Assembly: GCF_030698175.1 (NCBI RefSeq)
Contig: NZ_JAUYNT010000017.1
Coordinates: 62,001-126,000, forward strand
Length of the DNA stretch: 64,000 bases
Direction of reading: 5' to 3'
DNA from: Pseudomonas sp.
GTDB taxonomy: Bacteria > Pseudomonadota > Gammaproteobacteria > Pseudomonadales > Pseudomonadaceae
Below the pieces are notes generated by a model. It had not been told where the DNA came from and did not search any database. It worked only from the letters and a program-made list of their open reading frames with translations. Shown one piece after another: positions 9,066-21,074 of the stretch; the first letter of the stretch is position 1; each line of letters begins with the position of its first letter. A program made the position numbers and the translations under genes.

Positions 9066-9532
9066 TGCAAACCCGCACCATGGAAATAGGTGTTGGCCTG
9101 TTCCTCTTGGCAGGACTGCTGGCTCTGTTATTACTGGCTTTGCGTGTGAGCGGTCTGTCCGTTGTGGACAGTGCCGACACCTACAAGCTCTATGCTAATT
9201 TTGACAATGTCGCCGGGCTTACTGTGCGCGCCAAGGTCACCATGGCCGGCGTCACTATCGGCAAGGTCAGCGCCATCGATCTGGATCGCGACAGCTATAC
9301 CGGCCGGGTCACCATGGATTTGCAAAAGCGCGTCGATAATCTGCCAGCAGATTCGACCGCCTCGATTTTGACCGCCGGCCTGCTTGGCGAGAAGTACATT
9401 GGTATCAGTGTGGGTGGCGACGAAGCGCTGCTCAAAGAGGGGGGCGTGATTCACGACACTCAATCGGCGCTGGTGCTGGAAGATTTGATCGGCAAGTTTT
9501 TGCTTAACACAGTTAACAAGGACAGTAAGTAA
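9065..9532 (+). CDS. mlaD: MCE-domain lipid-binding protein MlaD
   Basis: 155 residues: one N-terminal membrane anchor (GVGLFLLAGLLALLLLALRV) and a periplasmic MCE domain (YANFDNVAGLTVRAKVTMAG) that forms a hexameric ring on MlaFE and contacts MlaC. Shorter than the E. coli protein in its C-terminal tail but otherwise typical. It starts on the last base of the mlaE stop. Confidence 0.95.
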   Translation: MQTRTMEIGVGLFLLAGLLALLLLALRVSGLSVVDSADTYKLYANFDNVAGLTVRAKVTMAGVTIGKVSAIDLDRDSYTGRVTMDLQKRVDNLPADSTASILTAGLLGEKYIGISVGGDEALLKEGGVIHDTQSALVLEDLIGKFLLNTVNKDSK

Positions 9533-10188
9533 TGAAAGTCGTCGGTATGGCTGGTTTTTTGCGTCGTGGTTTGTTGGTGTTGTTGGCCGGCTTGCCGTTG
9601 TTGGCCAGTGCGGCGCCGTCTGCGCAGCAAGTGGTGCAGCATACGGTTGATCAGTTATTGGGCGATTTGAAAGCCAATAAAGCGGCTTATCAGGCCGATC
9701 CCAAGACTTTTTATGCGGCTCTGGATCGCACCCTGGGCCCGGTGGTCGACGCGGATGGCATCTCGCGCAGCATCATGACGGTTAAGTATTCGCGCAACGC
9801 CACACCTGAGCAGATGCAGCGCTTTCAGGATAATTTCAAACTCAGCCTGATGCAGTTTTATGGCAACGCGCTGCTGGAGTACGACAACCAAGAAATTCGC
9901 GTATTGCCGGCCAAGATCGAAGACGCCGAGCGCACCAGCGTTGGCATGGAGTTTAAAGACAGCAAGGGCACCATTTATCCAGTGTCCTACACCATGGTCA
10001 GCCTCGATGGTCAGTGGAAGCTGCGCAACCTGATCATTAACGGCATCAATATTGGCAAGCTGTTCCGCGACCAATTTGCCGAAACCATGCAGAAGAACGG
10101 CAATAATCTCGATAAGGCTATCGATGGCTGGGCAGATATAGTCGCTAAGGCCAAGTCGACCGCCAAGCAGCAGGGCAGCGGTACATGA
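9532..10188 (+). CDS. mlaC: Periplasmic phospholipid-binding protein MlaC
   Basis: 218 residues with a signal peptide (GLLVLLAGLPLLASAAP) and an MlaC/Ttg2D fold. The soluble protein shuttles phospholipid between the outer-membrane MlaA complex and MlaFEDB. Conserved features include SRSIMTVKYSRNATPEQMQRF and LRNLIINGINIGKLFRDQF. It starts on the last base of the mlaD stop. The outer-membrane partner MlaA is not in this window. Confidence 0.95.
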   Translation: MKVVGMAGFLRRGLLVLLAGLPLLASAAPSAQQVVQHTVDQLLGDLKANKAAYQADPKTFYAALDRTLGPVVDADGISRSIMTVKYSRNATPEQMQRFQDNFKLSLMQFYGNALLEYDNQEIRVLPAKIEDAERTSVGMEFKDSKGTIYPVSYTMVSLDGQWKLRNLIINGINIGKLFRDQFAETMQKNGNNLDKAIDGWADIVAKAKSTAKQQGSGT

Positions 10189-10493
10189 GCGAGGCCAGTA
10201 TTCGTCAGGGCGCTGCCGGCGAGTTGTTGCTGGTCGGGGTGCTCGACTATCGCACTGGCCCGGCCTTGCGTGAGGCTGGTCGCGAGCTGATTAGCGAAAA
10301 CCCCGCAGCGGCGCTGAGCCTGAGCTGCGCCCAGGTAGAGAAATCCAGCAGTGTTGGCGTGTCGTTGTTGCTGGCTTTTATGCGTGACGCACAAGCTGCA
10401 AACAAATCTCTGGTGCTGCGTGATTTGCCCGCTGACATGCGTGAAATCGCCCAGGTCTCGGGCTTGCTTGAGTTATTGCCGCTGCAAGTTTGA
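10185..10493 (+). CDS. mlaB: STAS-domain protein MlaB
   Basis: 102 residues, a single STAS domain. It binds MlaF on the cytoplasmic side and is needed for assembly and activity of the transporter. The VEKSSSVGVSLLLAFMRDA stretch corresponds to the conserved STAS loop before the second helix. It overlaps mlaC by 4 bases (ATGA) and closes the mla operon. Confidence 0.9.
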   Translation: MSEASIRQGAAGELLLVGVLDYRTGPALREAGRELISENPAAALSLSCAQVEKSSSVGVSLLLAFMRDAQAANKSLVLRDLPADMREIAQVSGLLELLPLQV

Positions 10494-10506
10494 GTTGTGG
10501 GCCATG

Positions 10507-10558
10507 GCCCTTCGGTCAGCGATCCCCGCTTCGGGGTTCGCAGGCCGGGGGCTTTTTT
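10507..10558 (+). terminator. Probable branched terminator after mlaB
   Basis: An inner stem GCGATCCCCG (10519-10528) pairs with CGGGGTTCGC (10532-10541) with one mismatch. An outer stem joins GCCCTT (10507-10512) to GGGGGC (10547-10552) with two G-T pairs, immediately followed by six T. It lies 14 bases after mlaB. The fold is imperfect, so strength is uncertain. Confidence 0.45.
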
Positions 10559-10604
10559 GTATGATGGCCGCCCCGTAAGTGACGGGCGCCGATAGAGGTT
10601 GTGT

Positions 10605-12135
<1,531 letters not shown>

Positions 12136-12148
12136 GGACTCTGCGACC

Positions 12149-12784
12149 ATGCTAACCATCGCCCTTTCCAAAGGTCGGATTCTCGACGATACCCTGCCGC
12201 TGCTGGCGGCGGCCGGCATAGTGCCGACCGAGAATCCGGATACCAGCCGCAAGCTGATTATCGCCACCACCCAGCCCGATGTGCGCCTGCTGATAGTGCG
12301 CGCGACCGACGTGCCAACCTATGTCGAGCACGGCGCCGCCGACCTTGGTGTGGCCGGCAAAGACGTCTTGATGGAATACGGCGGCCAGGGCTTGTACGAG
12401 CCGCTGGACCTGCAGATTGCCAAGTGCAAGTTGATGACCGCCGGCGCCGTCGGTGCGGTTGAGCCCAAAGGCCGGCTGCGGGTGGCGACCAAGTTCGTCA
12501 ATGTGGCCAAGGCTTACTACGCCGCTCAGGGGCGTCAGGTTGATGTGATCAAACTCTACGGCTCCATGGAGTTGGCGCCGTTGGTGGGTTTGGCCGATAA
12601 AATCATCGACGTGGTGGACACCGGCAACACCTTGCGCGCCAATGGCCTGGAAGCCCAAGAGCTGATTGCCCACGTCAGCTCGCGGCTGATCGTCAACAAG
12701 GCCTCGATGAAAATGCAGCACGCCCGCATCCAGGCGCTGATCGATACCCTGCGCCAAGCGGTAGAGTCGCGACACCAAGCTTAA
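12149..12784 (+). CDS. hisG: ATP phosphoribosyltransferase, short (HisGs) form
   Basis: 211 residues, the short form without the C-terminal allosteric domain. It couples ATP to PRPP, the first step of histidine synthesis. The PRPP loop region reads [13 protein letters not shown]. HisGs enzymes work with the regulatory subunit HisZ, which is not in this window and would have to be elsewhere. It is followed by hisD after a 175-base gap without obvious genes. Confidence 0.96.
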   Translation: MLTIALSKGRILDDTLPLLAAAGIVPTENPDTSRKLIIATTQPDVRLLIVRATDVPTYVEHGAADLGVAGKDVLMEYGGQGLYEPLDLQIAKCKLMTAGAVGAVEPKGRLRVATKFVNVAKAYYAAQGRQVDVIKLYGSMELAPLVGLADKIIDVVDTGNTLRANGLEAQELIAHVSSRLIVNKASMKMQHARIQALIDTLRQAVESRHQA

Positions 12785-12959
12785 TCCTATGCGGCGTCCT
12801 GCCGCTCCGTCGCCAAGGATGGCGGCACTGCCGAAGCCCGTTCGGTATACCTATCTTTGTTGTGGCTAAATTCCTCGGGCATCCATGGAGTGGGCTTGTT
12901 AGCCTTATCCTGTCCGAGAAAGCTACGTCTGCATAACCGCACATTTATTGAGAGCTGCC

Positions 12960-14288
12960 ATGACTATTGCCACTGCTATTCGCCGACTCAACGCTGCCGA
13001 TCCAGACTTCGCCGGTCATCTGGATCATCTGCTGAGCTGGGAAAGCGTGTCCGATGAGTCGGTCAATCAGCGTGTGCTGGAGATCATTGCGGCGGTGCGC
13101 GAGCGTGGCGATGCGGCGCTGGTGGAGTTTACCCAACGTTTCGATGGCTTGAGCGTCAGCTCCATGGCTGATTTGATTTTGCCCCGCGAGCGCCTCGAGC
13201 TGGCTTTGACCCGCATTACTCCTGAGCAGCGTAGCGCCCTGGAGCTGGCCGCCGAGCGTGTGCGGCAGTACCACGAGCGGCAAAAGCAGGGCTCCTGGAG
13301 CTACACCGAAGCCGATGGCAGCGTACTCGGTCAGCAGGTCACGCCGCTGGATCGCGCCGGCCTCTATGTGCCGGGTGGTAAGGCGACCTATCCGTCCTCG
13401 GTGTTGATGAATGCGATCCCGGCCAAGGTTGCCGGCGTGGCCGAGGTGGTGATGGTGGTACCGACCCCGCGCGGCGAGATCAATGAAATGGTGCTGGCGG
13501 CGGCCTGCATCGCCGGCGTCGACCGGGTCTTCACCATCGGTGGCGCCCAGGCGATAGCCGCGCTGGCCTATGGCACCGAGAGCGTGCCGCCGGTGGACAA
13601 GATCGTCGGCCCCGGCAATATCTACGTGGCCACTGCCAAGCGCCATGTGTTCGGCAAGGTTGGCATCGACATGATCGCCGGGCCGTCGGAGATTCTGGTG
13701 ATCTGTGACGGCCAGACCGACCCGGACTGGATCGCCATGGACCTGTTTTCCCAGGCCGAACACGACGAAGATGCCCAGTCGATCCTGCTCAGCCCCGATG
13801 CGGAATTCCTCGATAAGGTGGCGGCCAGCATCGCCAAATTGCTGCCGACCATGGAGCGCGAAGCGATTATCCGCACCTCCCTCAGCAGCCGTGGCGCGCT
13901 GATTCTGGTGGCCGACATGGGCCAGGCCATCGAAGTGGCGAACCGCATCGCACCGGAACACCTGGAGTTGTCGGTGGCCAATCCTGAGCAGTGGTTGCCG
14001 CAGATTCGTCACGCCGGCGCGATCTTTATGGGGCGCTACACCGCCGAAGCCCTGGGCGATTACTGCGCAGGTCCCAATCACGTATTGCCGACCTCGGGCA
14101 CCGCGCGCTTCTCCTCGCCGCTGGGGGTCTATGACTTCCAGAAGCGTTCGTCGATTATCCATTGCTCGGCCGAGGGTGCCTCGGAGCTGGGCAAAGTCGC
14201 CTCGGTGCTGGCCCGTGGCGAGTCGCTGACCGCCCACGCCCGCAGCGCCGAATACCGCATCGCGCCTGAGTCGGAGCCGTCGGTATGA
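12960..14288 (+). CDS. hisD: Histidinol dehydrogenase
   Basis: 442 residues from the ATG at 12960 ([20 protein letters not shown]); an upstream in-frame TTG is less likely. The zinc enzyme oxidises L-histidinol to histidine in two NAD steps, the last of the pathway. [20 protein letters not shown] and [10 protein letters not shown] are family landmarks, and the catalytic Glu-His is in RIAPEHLEL. hisC starts inside its stop region (4-base overlap). Confidence 0.96.
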   Translation: MTIATAIRRLNAADPDFAGHLDHLLSWESVSDESVNQRVLEIIAAVRERGDAALVEFTQRFDGLSVSSMADLILPRERLELALTRITPEQRSALELAAERVRQYHERQKQGSWSYTEADGSVLGQQVTPLDRAGLYVPGGKATYPSSVLMNAIPAKVAGVAEVVMVVPTPRGEINEMVLAAACIAGVDRVFTIGGAQAIAALAYGTESVPPVDKIVGPGNIYVATAKRHVFGKVGIDMIAGPSEILVICDGQTDPDWIAMDLFSQAEHDEDAQSILLSPDAEFLDKVAASIAKLLPTMEREAIIRTSLSSRGALILVADMGQAIEVANRIAPEHLELSVANPEQWLPQIRHAGAIFMGRYTAEALGDYCAGPNHVLPTSGTARFSSPLGVYDFQKRSSIIHCSAEGASELGKVASVLARGESLTAHARSAEYRIAPESEPSV

Positions 14289-15343
14289 GCAAGTTCTGGA
14301 GTCCCTTCGTCAAGACGCTGGTGCCTTACGTGCCAGGCGAGCAACCGAAATTGGCCAAGCTGGTCAAGCTGAACACCAACGAGAATCCCTACGGCCCGTC
14401 GCCGTTGGCCTTGGCGGCGATGCGCGCCGAGTTGAGTGACGATCTGCGCCTGTATCCCGATCCGAACAGCGACCGGCTCAAGCAGGCGGTGGCGACTTAT
14501 TACGGCGTGCCAACGGCGCAGGTGTTTGTCGGTAACGGTTCCGATGAGGTACTGGCCCACGCCTTTCATGGTCTGTTTCAGCACGGCCAACCGCTACTGT
14601 TCCCGGATATCAGTTATAGCTTTTACCCGGTCTATTGCGGCCTGTACGGCATCCCGTTCGAGGCGATAGCGCTGGATAACAACTTCCAAATTCGCGTCGA
14701 AGACTATCAGCGGCCGAATGGCGGCATCGTCTTCCCCAACCCCAATGCACCCACCGGCTGCCTGCTGGCGCTGGAGGCGATTGAACAGTTGCTCAAGGGT
14801 AATCCCGACACAGTAGTGCTGGTGGATGAGGCCTATATCGATTTCGGCGGCGTTTCGGTGATCAGCCTGGTGGCTAGCTACCCGAACTTGCTGGTGACTC
14901 AGACCCTGTCCAAGTCCCGCTCCCTGGCCGGCCTACGGGTTGGCTTTGCCGTGGGCCATCCCGATTTGATCGAGGCCCTGGAGCGGATCAAGAACAGCTT
15001 TAACTCCTATCCATTGGATCGCATCGCCATCGCCGGCGCGGCGGCCGCCTTTGACGATCAGGCCTATTTTGCCCAGACCTGCCAGCAAGTGATCAGCAGT
15101 CGTGAGGCGCTGGTGCTGGAGTTACAGCAGCAAGGCTTTGAGGTATTGCCATCGGCGGCGAACTTTATCTTTGCTCGCCATCCGCAGCGGGACGCGGCCG
15201 AATTGGCGGCCGGGTTGCGGGAGCATGGGGTGATAGTGCGGCACTTCAAACAGGCGCGGATCGAGCAGTTTCTGCGCATCAGCATAGGCACGCCGGAGCA
15301 GAATCAGGCGCTGGTTGACGCGCTGCGAGAGTGCCTGGTTTAA
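14285..15343 (+). CDS. hisC: Histidinol-phosphate aminotransferase
   Basis: 352 residues, a PLP-dependent class I/II aminotransferase. The PLP lysine is in [28 protein letters not shown] supplies the Asp that contacts the pyridine nitrogen; [15 protein letters not shown] is the N-terminal substrate motif. It makes histidinol-phosphate from imidazole-acetol phosphate. It follows hisD with ATG overlapping TGA. A strong terminator lies 34 bases downstream. Confidence 0.95.
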   Translation: MSKFWSPFVKTLVPYVPGEQPKLAKLVKLNTNENPYGPSPLALAAMRAELSDDLRLYPDPNSDRLKQAVATYYGVPTAQVFVGNGSDEVLAHAFHGLFQHGQPLLFPDISYSFYPVYCGLYGIPFEAIALDNNFQIRVEDYQRPNGGIVFPNPNAPTGCLLALEAIEQLLKGNPDTVVLVDEAYIDFGGVSVISLVASYPNLLVTQTLSKSRSLAGLRVGFAVGHPDLIEALERIKNSFNSYPLDRIAIAGAAAAFDDQAYFAQTCQQVISSREALVLELQQQGFEVLPSAANFIFARHPQRDAAELAAGLREHGVIVRHFKQARIEQFLRISIGTPEQNQALVDALRECLV

Positions 15344-15353
15344 GCCTTGGATT

Positions 15354-15374
15354 GGAAGTGGGAAGTGGGAAGTG
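15354..15374. repeat. Heptamer triplet (GGAAGTG)x3
   Basis: Three perfect copies of GGAAGTG stand in tandem just after hisC and just before the hisC/algW terminator hairpin. A related triplet of TTGGGAG units stands beside the zapE terminator at 24344-24364. Confidence 0.7.
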
Positions 15375-15376
15375 AA

Positions 15377-15401
15377 GCGGCGCCTGTGCAGGCGCCGTTT
15401 T
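15377..15401 (+). terminator. Intrinsic terminator after hisC
   Basis: CGGCGCCTG (15378-15386), a TG loop and CAGGCGCCG (15389-15397) form a perfect 9-bp GC-rich stem followed by TTTT. It overlaps the algW stop codon on the other strand and so separates the convergent hisC and algW. Confidence 0.75.
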
Positions 15402-16563
15402 AGTTGGGAGCGTCCTGCTTAGGTGCGGTGCTTAGTTGCGGGCGCACGCCGATTTCGGTAATCAGCTCCAGTGTTTGGCCGTTGCGCAAGATTTGGATGC
15501 TGACCTTGTCGCCGGGTTTGGCTTGAGCGACCAGGTTCATGCTCTTGCGGCCATCGCCGGCCGGCGCACCGTCGATGCTCAAGATAATGTCGCTGGGTTG
15601 CAGGCCCGCATGGGCCGCCGGGCTGTCACGGTAGACCGCGGCGACCACAATCCCTGGGCGTCCTTCCAAGCCGAAGGATTCGGCCAGTTCCGGCGTCAGC
15701 GGTTGCACCTCGATACCCAGCCAGCCGCGAATCACCCGGCCGTGTTCAATAATGGCGTTCATCACCTCCAGCGCCAGCTTGGTTGGGATGGCGAAGCCAA
15801 TGCCTTGTGAGCCGCCGGACTTGGAGAAAATCGCGGTGTTGATACCGACCAGGTTACCCAGCGCATCCACCAGGGCGCCGCCAGAGTTGCCCGGATTAAT
15901 CGCCGCGTCGGTTTGGATAAAGTCTTCGTAGGTGTTCAGGCCCAGTTGATTGCGCCCGGTGGCGCTGATGATGCCCATGGTCACGGTTTGGCCGACGCCG
16001 AACGGGTTGCCGATGGCCAGCGCCACATCGCCAATCTGAATCTTGCTTGAGTAGCCCAGGGTGATGGCGGGTAGATCCGCCAGGTCGATTTTCAGTACTG
16101 CCAGGTCGGTTTCCGGGTCGCTGCCGATCACCCGTGCCATGGTTTCACGGCCATCTTTGAGCGCCACCACAATCTGGTCGGCGCCGGCAGTAACGTGGTT
16201 GTTAGTCAGCAAATAACCTTCCGGACTCATGATTACCGCCGAGCCGAGGCTCGACTCCATGCGCCGCTGTTTGGGCAAATCATCGCCGTGAAAACGCTGG
16301 AACTGCGGGTCGTCGGTCAGTGCCGAAGTGGGTTTGTTGACCAGTTTGGTGGTGTAGAGGTTAGCCACCGCTGGAGCGGCATTGCTCACTGCGTCGGCAT
16401 AAGACACCGGACCTTGCTGCGACAGCACGCTGGTGGCGGCTTGGCGCAGGTTGATATCCTGCTCGGGCAGGCCAACCCACTCGGGATAGCGCTGGATAAT
16501 CAGCAGCGCCAGCAGCACGCCAACCAGCAGCGGCCAACCGTAAAAGCGCAGGGCCTTGGGCAT
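15400..16563 (-). CDS. algW: DegS-like envelope stress serine protease AlgW
   Basis: 387 residues: one N-terminal membrane segment (YGWPLLVGVLLALLIIQRY), a trypsin-like domain with His in LLTNNHVTAGADQ, Asp in DLAVLKIDL and Ser in NPGNSGGALVD, and one C-terminal PDZ domain at about 275-370. In Pseudomonas AlgW senses misfolded outer-membrane proteins through the PDZ domain and cleaves the anti-sigma factor MucA, releasing AlgU. Position beside hisC matches P. aeruginosa, where the gene is called algW. Confidence 0.93.
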   Translation of the reverse strand: MPKALRFYGWPLLVGVLLALLIIQRYPEWVGLPEQDINLRQAATSVLSQQGPVSYADAVSNAAPAVANLYTTKLVNKPTSALTDDPQFQRFHGDDLPKQRRMESSLGSAVIMSPEGYLLTNNHVTAGADQIVVALKDGRETMARVIGSDPETDLAVLKIDLADLPAITLGYSSKIQIGDVALAIGNPFGVGQTVTMGIISATGRNQLGLNTYEDFIQTDAAINPGNSGGALVDALGNLVGINTAIFSKSGGSQGIGFAIPTKLALEVMNAIIEHGRVIRGWLGIEVQPLTPELAESFGLEGRPGIVVAAVYRDSPAAHAGLQPSDIILSIDGAPAGDGRKSMNLVAQAKPGDKVSIQILRNGQTLELITEIGVRPQLSTAPKQDAPN

Positions 16564-16616
16564 TGAGGTGAATCCTGATAGTTGCGGGGGCGAAGAGCGC
16601 CGCTTAAGGTGGCGCC

Positions 16617-16622
16617 ATTATA
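16617..16622 (-). promoter_or_regulatory. Candidate -10 box for algW
   Basis: Minus-strand TATAAT, 54 bases upstream of the algW start and within the gap shared with the divergent Nif3-like gene. No strong -35 partner is seen. Confidence 0.35.
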
Positions 16623-16692
16623 GAGAGCGCGGCTGCTGTATCACTAGCGCCGTTAGGCATTTCTACAACCTGACTTTGGGAGTATGTATTAC

Positions 16693-17451
16693 GTGGCCAT
16701 TGCCCTGACTACCCTGGTGGAAGAAGCTGAGCGCTATCTGCAAGCTGCCAGCAGCAAAGATTACTGCCCCAACGGCCTGCAGGTAGAGGGGCGGCCGCAG
16801 GTGCGGCGGATTGTCAGCGGGGTAACCGCCAGTCAGGCGTTGCTGGATGCGGCGGTTGAGCTGGAAGCCGATGTGCTGCTGGTGCATCACGGTTATTTCT
16901 GGAAAGGCGAAAACCCCTGCGTGGTCGGCATCAAACAGCGCCGCTTGAAAACCCTGCTGGTTAACGACATCAGCTTGCTGGCCTATCACCTGCCGCTGGA
17001 TGTGCATCCGGAGGTGGGCAATAACGTGCAGCTGGCCCGTCAGCTCGACTTGATCATCGAGGGTCCGTTGGATGCCCATGATTCCAGCTGTGTTGGTTTG
17101 ATTGGTTGCCTGGCCGAACCCATGACCCCGCGCGATTTTGCTCGTCGAGTGCATGAGGTGTTGGGGCGCGAGCCGCTGCTGGTCGAGGGCCCCGGCTTGA
17201 TTCATCGCGTCGGCTGGTGCACTGGCGGTGGTCAGGGGTATATCGACCAGGCGATTGCCGCCGGGGTGGATCTGTACCTGACCGGCGAGGCCAGCGAGCA
17301 AACCTTCCACAGCGCCCAGGAAAACGGCATTAGTTTTATCTCCGCCGGCCACCACGCCACCGAGCGTTATGGGGTGCAGGCCTTGGGCGACTATCTGGCG
17401 CGGCGCTTTGCCATCGAACACCTGTTTATTGATTGCCCGAACCCGATTTAG
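16693..17451 (+). CDS. Nif3-like dinuclear metal-binding protein
   Basis: 252 residues from a GTG start at 16693 (MAIALTTLVEEAERYLQAAS). I prefer it to the ATG at 16684 because the GGGAG ribosome site (16678-16682) is 10 bases from the GTG but only one from the ATG. Metal-binding motifs VHHGYFWKG and SAGHHATERYGVQALG mark the YbgI/Nif3 (GTP cyclohydrolase I type 2-like) family, which forms hexamers with a two-metal site. The cellular role is not established. Confidence 0.88.
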   Translation: MAIALTTLVEEAERYLQAASSKDYCPNGLQVEGRPQVRRIVSGVTASQALLDAAVELEADVLLVHHGYFWKGENPCVVGIKQRRLKTLLVNDISLLAYHLPLDVHPEVGNNVQLARQLDLIIEGPLDAHDSSCVGLIGCLAEPMTPRDFARRVHEVLGREPLLVEGPGLIHRVGWCTGGGQGYIDQAIAAGVDLYLTGEASEQTFHSAQENGISFISAGHHATERYGVQALGDYLARRFAIEHLFIDCPNPI

Positions 17452-17592
17452 CTCAGTGTTGCGCTTTGATTTAGCGGCATATGACTAGAACTTTTAGGTC
17501 TAGAAGCTCGCCTGATTAGACGATGATGCTGTGATAAAGTGCGCCCATCTTCCAAGGCCTAGCGGCCGTCCTTTTGCCTATCGTGAGTAGCC

Positions 17593-18510
17593 ATGCTCGA
17601 CAAATTGACCCATCTGAAACAGTTGGAGGCGGAAAGCATCCATATCATCCGCGAGGTCGCCGCTGAGTTTGATAACCCGGTGATGCTCTATTCCATCGGT
17701 AAAGACTCCGCCGTGATGCTGCATCTGGCGCGCAAGGCGTTCTTCCCCGGCAAGCTGCCGTTCCCGGTCATGCATGTCGATACCCGCTGGAAGTTCCAAG
17801 AAATGTACTCGTTCCGCACCAAAATGGTTGAGGAATACGGTCTGGAGTTGATTACCCATATCAACCCTGACGGCGTGGCGCAGGACATCAATCCCTTTAC
17901 CCACGGTAGCGCCAAGCACACCGACATCATGAAAACCGAAGGCTTGAAGCAAGCCTTGGATAAGTACGGTTTCGATGCCGCCTTTGGTGGCGCGCGCCGC
18001 GACGAAGAAAAATCCCGGGCCAAAGAGCGCGTGTACTCCTTCCGCGACAGCAAGCACCGTTGGGACCCGAAGAACCAGCGCCCCGAGTTGTGGAACGTGT
18101 ACAACGGCAAAGTTAACAAGGGCGAGTCGATTCGGGTATTCCCGCTGTCGAACTGGACCGAGCTGGATATCTGGCAATACATCTATATGGAAGGCATTCC
18201 AATTGTGCCGCTGTATTTCGCCGCCGAGCGCGACGTAATCGAGAAGAACGGCACCCTGATCATGATCGATGATGAGCGCATCCTTGAGCACCTCACTGAC
18301 GAGGAAAAGGCCCGTATCGTCAAGAAGATGGTGCGTTTCCGCACCCTCGGCTGCTACCCGCTGACCGGCGCGGTAGAGTCTGAGGCGACCACCCTGACCG
18401 ACATCATTCAGGAAATGCTGCTGGCTCGAACCTCTGAGCGCCAAGGTCGGGTGATTGACCATGACAGTGCCGGTTCGATGGAAGATAAAAAGCGTCAGGG
18501 GTATTTTTAA
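17593..18510 (+). CDS. cysD: Sulfate adenylyltransferase subunit 2
   Basis: 305 residues. The PP-loop is [32 protein letters not shown] and [15 protein letters not shown] are further family motifs. CysD with the GTPase CysN activates sulfate to APS for cysteine synthesis. The next gene, cysNC, begins one base after its stop. The upstream gap contains an imperfect CTAGAAC/GGTCTAG inverted repeat that could be a regulator site, but I cannot assign it to CysB. Confidence 0.96.
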   Translation: MLDKLTHLKQLEAESIHIIREVAAEFDNPVMLYSIGKDSAVMLHLARKAFFPGKLPFPVMHVDTRWKFQEMYSFRTKMVEEYGLELITHINPDGVAQDINPFTHGSAKHTDIMKTEGLKQALDKYGFDAAFGGARRDEEKSRAKERVYSFRDSKHRWDPKNQRPELWNVYNGKVNKGESIRVFPLSNWTELDIWQYIYMEGIPIVPLYFAAERDVIEKNGTLIMIDDERILEHLTDEEKARIVKKMVRFRTLGCYPLTGAVESEATTLTDIIQEMLLARTSERQGRVIDHDSAGSMEDKKRQGYF

Positions 18511-18511
18511 T

Positions 18512-20410
18512 ATGTCGCACCAAGACGATTTAATCAGCGAAGACATCCAGGCCTACCTGGCGCAGCACGAGCGCAAAGAGCTGTTGCGCTTTCTCACCTG
18601 CGGCAACGTCGACGACGGCAAGAGCACCCTGATTGGGCGCCTGCTGCATGACTCGAAGATGATCTACGAAGACCATCTGGAAGCCATCACTAAAGATTCG
18701 AAAAAAGTCGGCACCACCGGTGAAGACATCGATTTGGCGCTGCTGGTCGATGGTCTGCAAGCCGAGCGCGAGCAGGGCATCACCATCGATGTGGCCTATC
18801 GATATTTCAGTACCGCCAAGCGCAAGTTCATTATCGCCGATACGCCGGGCCATGAGCAGTACACCCGCAACATGGCCACCGGCGCGTCGAACTGCGACCT
18901 GGCGATTATCTTGATCGATGCCCGTTACGGCGTGCAGACCCAGACCAAGCGCCACAGCTTTATCGCCTCGTTGTTGGGCATCAAGCATATAGTCGTGGCC
19001 ATCAATAAGATGGACCTGAAAGGCTTCGATGAAGCGGTGTTCGAGCAAATCAAGGCCGACTACCTGGCCTTTGCCGAAGGCATTGCGCTCAAACCGAGCT
19101 CGTTGTACTTCGTGCCAATGTCGGCGCTCAAAGGCGACAACGTGGTGAACAAGAGCGAGCGTTCGCCTTGGTACAGCGGCCAGTCGCTGATGGAGATTCT
19201 CGAGACGGTGGAAGTTGCCGGTGATCGCAACTTCACCGACCTGCGCTTCCCGGTGCAGTACGTCAATCGTCCGAACCTGAACTTCCGTGGTTTCGCCGGC
19301 ACCCTGGCCAGTGGCATCGTGCGCAAGGGCGACGAAATCATCGTGCTGCCGTCGGGCAAGGGCAGCAAGATTAAGTCCATCGTCACCTTCGACGGTGAGT
19401 TGGAGCACGCCGGCCCAGGCCAGGCGGTGACCCTGACCCTGGAAGACGAGATCGACGTATCCCGTGGTGATCTGTTGGTGCATGCCGACAATCAGCCACA
19501 AGTGACCGATAGCTTCGACGCCATGCTGGTGTGGATGAGCGAAGAGCCGTTGCTGCCGGGCAAGAAGTACGACATCAAGCGCGCCACCAGTTATGTGCCG
19601 GGCTCAATCGCCAGCATCCATAACCGGGTCGATGTAAATACCCTGGAAGAAGGCCCGGCCAGTAGCTTGCAGTTGAACGAAATCGGCAAGGTCAAGGTGG
19701 CGCTGGACGCACCTATCGCCCTTGACGGTTACGCTAGCAACCGCACCACCGGCGCCTTTATTGTGATCGACCGTTTGACCAACGGCACCGTTGGCGCCGG
19801 CATGATCATCGCGGCTCCGGTTGGCGGCCAAGGCGGCGGCCATCATGGCGCGCTGGCCCATGTGTCGACTGAGGAGCGCGCACTGCGTTTCGGTCAGCAG
19901 CCGGTCAGCGTGTTGTTCAGCGGCCTGTCAGGCGCCGGCAAGAGCACCCTGGCCTACGCGGTGGAGCGCAAGTTGTTTGATCTGGGTCGTGCGGTGTATA
20001 TGCTCGATGGTCAGTGCCTGCGTCAGGATGTCAACAAGGGCCTGGCTCAAGACCGTGCCGGGCGCCGTGAAAACTGGCGGCGTGCCGCCCAGGTGGCCAA
20101 GCACTTCAATGACGCTGGTCTGGTGACTCTGGCCGCCTTCGTGGCGCCGGATGCCGAGGGTCGCGAGCAGGCCCGCGCGATCATCGGTGCCGAGCGCTTG
20201 TTGACTGTCTATGTGCAGGCCTCGCCGCAGGTGTGCCGCGAGCGTGATCCGCAAGGGCTGTACGCCGCCGCTGGCGACAACATTCCGGGCGAGTCATTTG
20301 CCTACGACATCCCGCTGGACGCCGATCTGGTGGTCGATACCCAGGCCACTTCGGTGGACGAAGGGGTCAAGATGGTGCTGGAGTTGTTGCGTAGCCACGA
20401 CGCGATCTGA
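18512..20410 (+). CDS. cysNC: Bifunctional sulfate adenylyltransferase subunit 1 / adenylylsulfate kinase
   Basis: 632 residues from the ATG at 18512 ([20 protein letters not shown]). The N-terminal two-thirds is a translation-factor-like GTPase ([21 protein letters not shown]) that drives APS formation with CysD. The C-terminal part from about residue 460 is APS kinase with Walker [12 protein letters not shown], making PAPS. The CysN-CysC fusion is typical of pseudomonads. A terminator follows directly. Confidence 0.96.
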   Translation: MSHQDDLISEDIQAYLAQHERKELLRFLTCGNVDDGKSTLIGRLLHDSKMIYEDHLEAITKDSKKVGTTGEDIDLALLVDGLQAEREQGITIDVAYRYFSTAKRKFIIADTPGHEQYTRNMATGASNCDLAIILIDARYGVQTQTKRHSFIASLLGIKHIVVAINKMDLKGFDEAVFEQIKADYLAFAEGIALKPSSLYFVPMSALKGDNVVNKSERSPWYSGQSLMEILETVEVAGDRNFTDLRFPVQYVNRPNLNFRGFAGTLASGIVRKGDEIIVLPSGKGSKIKSIVTFDGELEHAGPGQAVTLTLEDEIDVSRGDLLVHADNQPQVTDSFDAMLVWMSEEPLLPGKKYDIKRATSYVPGSIASIHNRVDVNTLEEGPASSLQLNEIGKVKVALDAPIALDGYASNRTTGAFIVIDRLTNGTVGAGMIIAAPVGGQGGGHHGALAHVSTEERALRFGQQPVSVLFSGLSGAGKSTLAYAVERKLFDLGRAVYMLDGQCLRQDVNKGLAQDRAGRRENWRRAAQVAKHFNDAGLVTLAAFVAPDAEGREQARAIIGAERLLTVYVQASPQVCRERDPQGLYAAAGDNIPGESFAYDIPLDADLVVDTQATSVDEGVKMVLELLRSHDAI

Positions 20411-20422
20411 TTCGTGCGCGAT

Positions 20423-20452
20423 AAAAAAACCGCCTAGCCAGGCGGTTTTTTT
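20423..20452. terminator. Bidirectional terminator between cysNC and yhcB
   Basis: AACCGCC and GGCGGTT pair around TAGCCA, with an A-run on the left and seven T on the right, so it can stop transcription from both convergent genes. Confidence 0.85.
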
Positions 20453-20476
20453 ATTGATTTAACTAAGCGGCGCCGC

Positions 20477-20923
20477 TTAGGGTTTTTTGCTTTTCAGGCC
20501 GAAGTTGGCGTCGAGGGTGCCGGGGCTGTCGTCGGGTTTTGGCGCGTAATCTTTCGGCATTTCATTGTTGGCCGGTGGCGTCAGGCGCTCGCGGGGCGCG
20601 CTGTAGCCATCATCGCTATTGAGTGCGGCCATTAGGCGTTGGCGGGTGAGTTCGTCCAAGGCCAGGCGGTTGGCGCCGGCGGAGATGTGTTCTTGCACGT
20701 CTTGATAGCTCTGGGTCATGCGCTTGACCAGATTGGCGGTGGTGTTGAAATGGTTAACCACTTCGCCTTGATAGCTGTCGAAGCGCTCTTTCAAGTCGTC
20801 CAGCTGCCTTTGTGTGCGGCCGGGGGCGGCGTTGGGCAGTAAGCGGGCGATTAAAAAACCTATGGCAATGCCGGTGAGCAGAGCGATGGCTGGGAGTAAC
20901 CAAGTGGTGAGCGACTGTTCCAC
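20477..20923 (-). CDS. YhcB/ZapG-family cell-envelope protein
   Basis: 148 residues with one N-terminal membrane segment (LLPAIALLTGIAIGFLIARL), a coiled-coil-like region (QLDDLKERFDSYQGEVVNHF) and a low-complexity Pro/Asp-rich C-terminus. This is the DUF1043 family; the E. coli member YhcB (ZapG) sits in the inner membrane and links cell division with envelope growth. The role here is inferred from family membership. Confidence 0.85.
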   Translation of the reverse strand: MEQSLTTWLLPAIALLTGIAIGFLIARLLPNAAPGRTQRQLDDLKERFDSYQGEVVNHFNTTANLVKRMTQSYQDVQEHISAGANRLALDELTRQRLMAALNSDDGYSAPRERLTPPANNEMPKDYAPKPDDSPGTLDANFGLKSKKP

Positions 20924-21074
20924 GAATCCTTCCTCTAAAAGTGGCTTTGCTTTACGTTAACGGCTCAAACCTGCGCTGTATAGCGCAATACAATGCCTGA
21001 TGTGTGCCAGTGTGGGCTTGCCGCTGGCTGTCAGCTAGACGAGTCGACCCTGGCTGGGGTCACGGAGTAAAGCC

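Noticed and set aside
12785..12959. Histidine attenuator between hisG and hisD
   Set aside because: No leader peptide with a run of His codons and no terminator/antiterminator pair is visible in the gap.
12945..14237. A 430-codon open frame antisense to hisD
   Set aside because: Mirror of hisD codons; rich in Gly, His and Arg with no recognisable domain.
17461..17540. Possible CysB operator or riboswitch upstream of cysD
   Set aside because: An imperfect CTAGAAC/GGTCTAG dyad is present, but it does not match a site I can assign and no riboswitch fold is evident.
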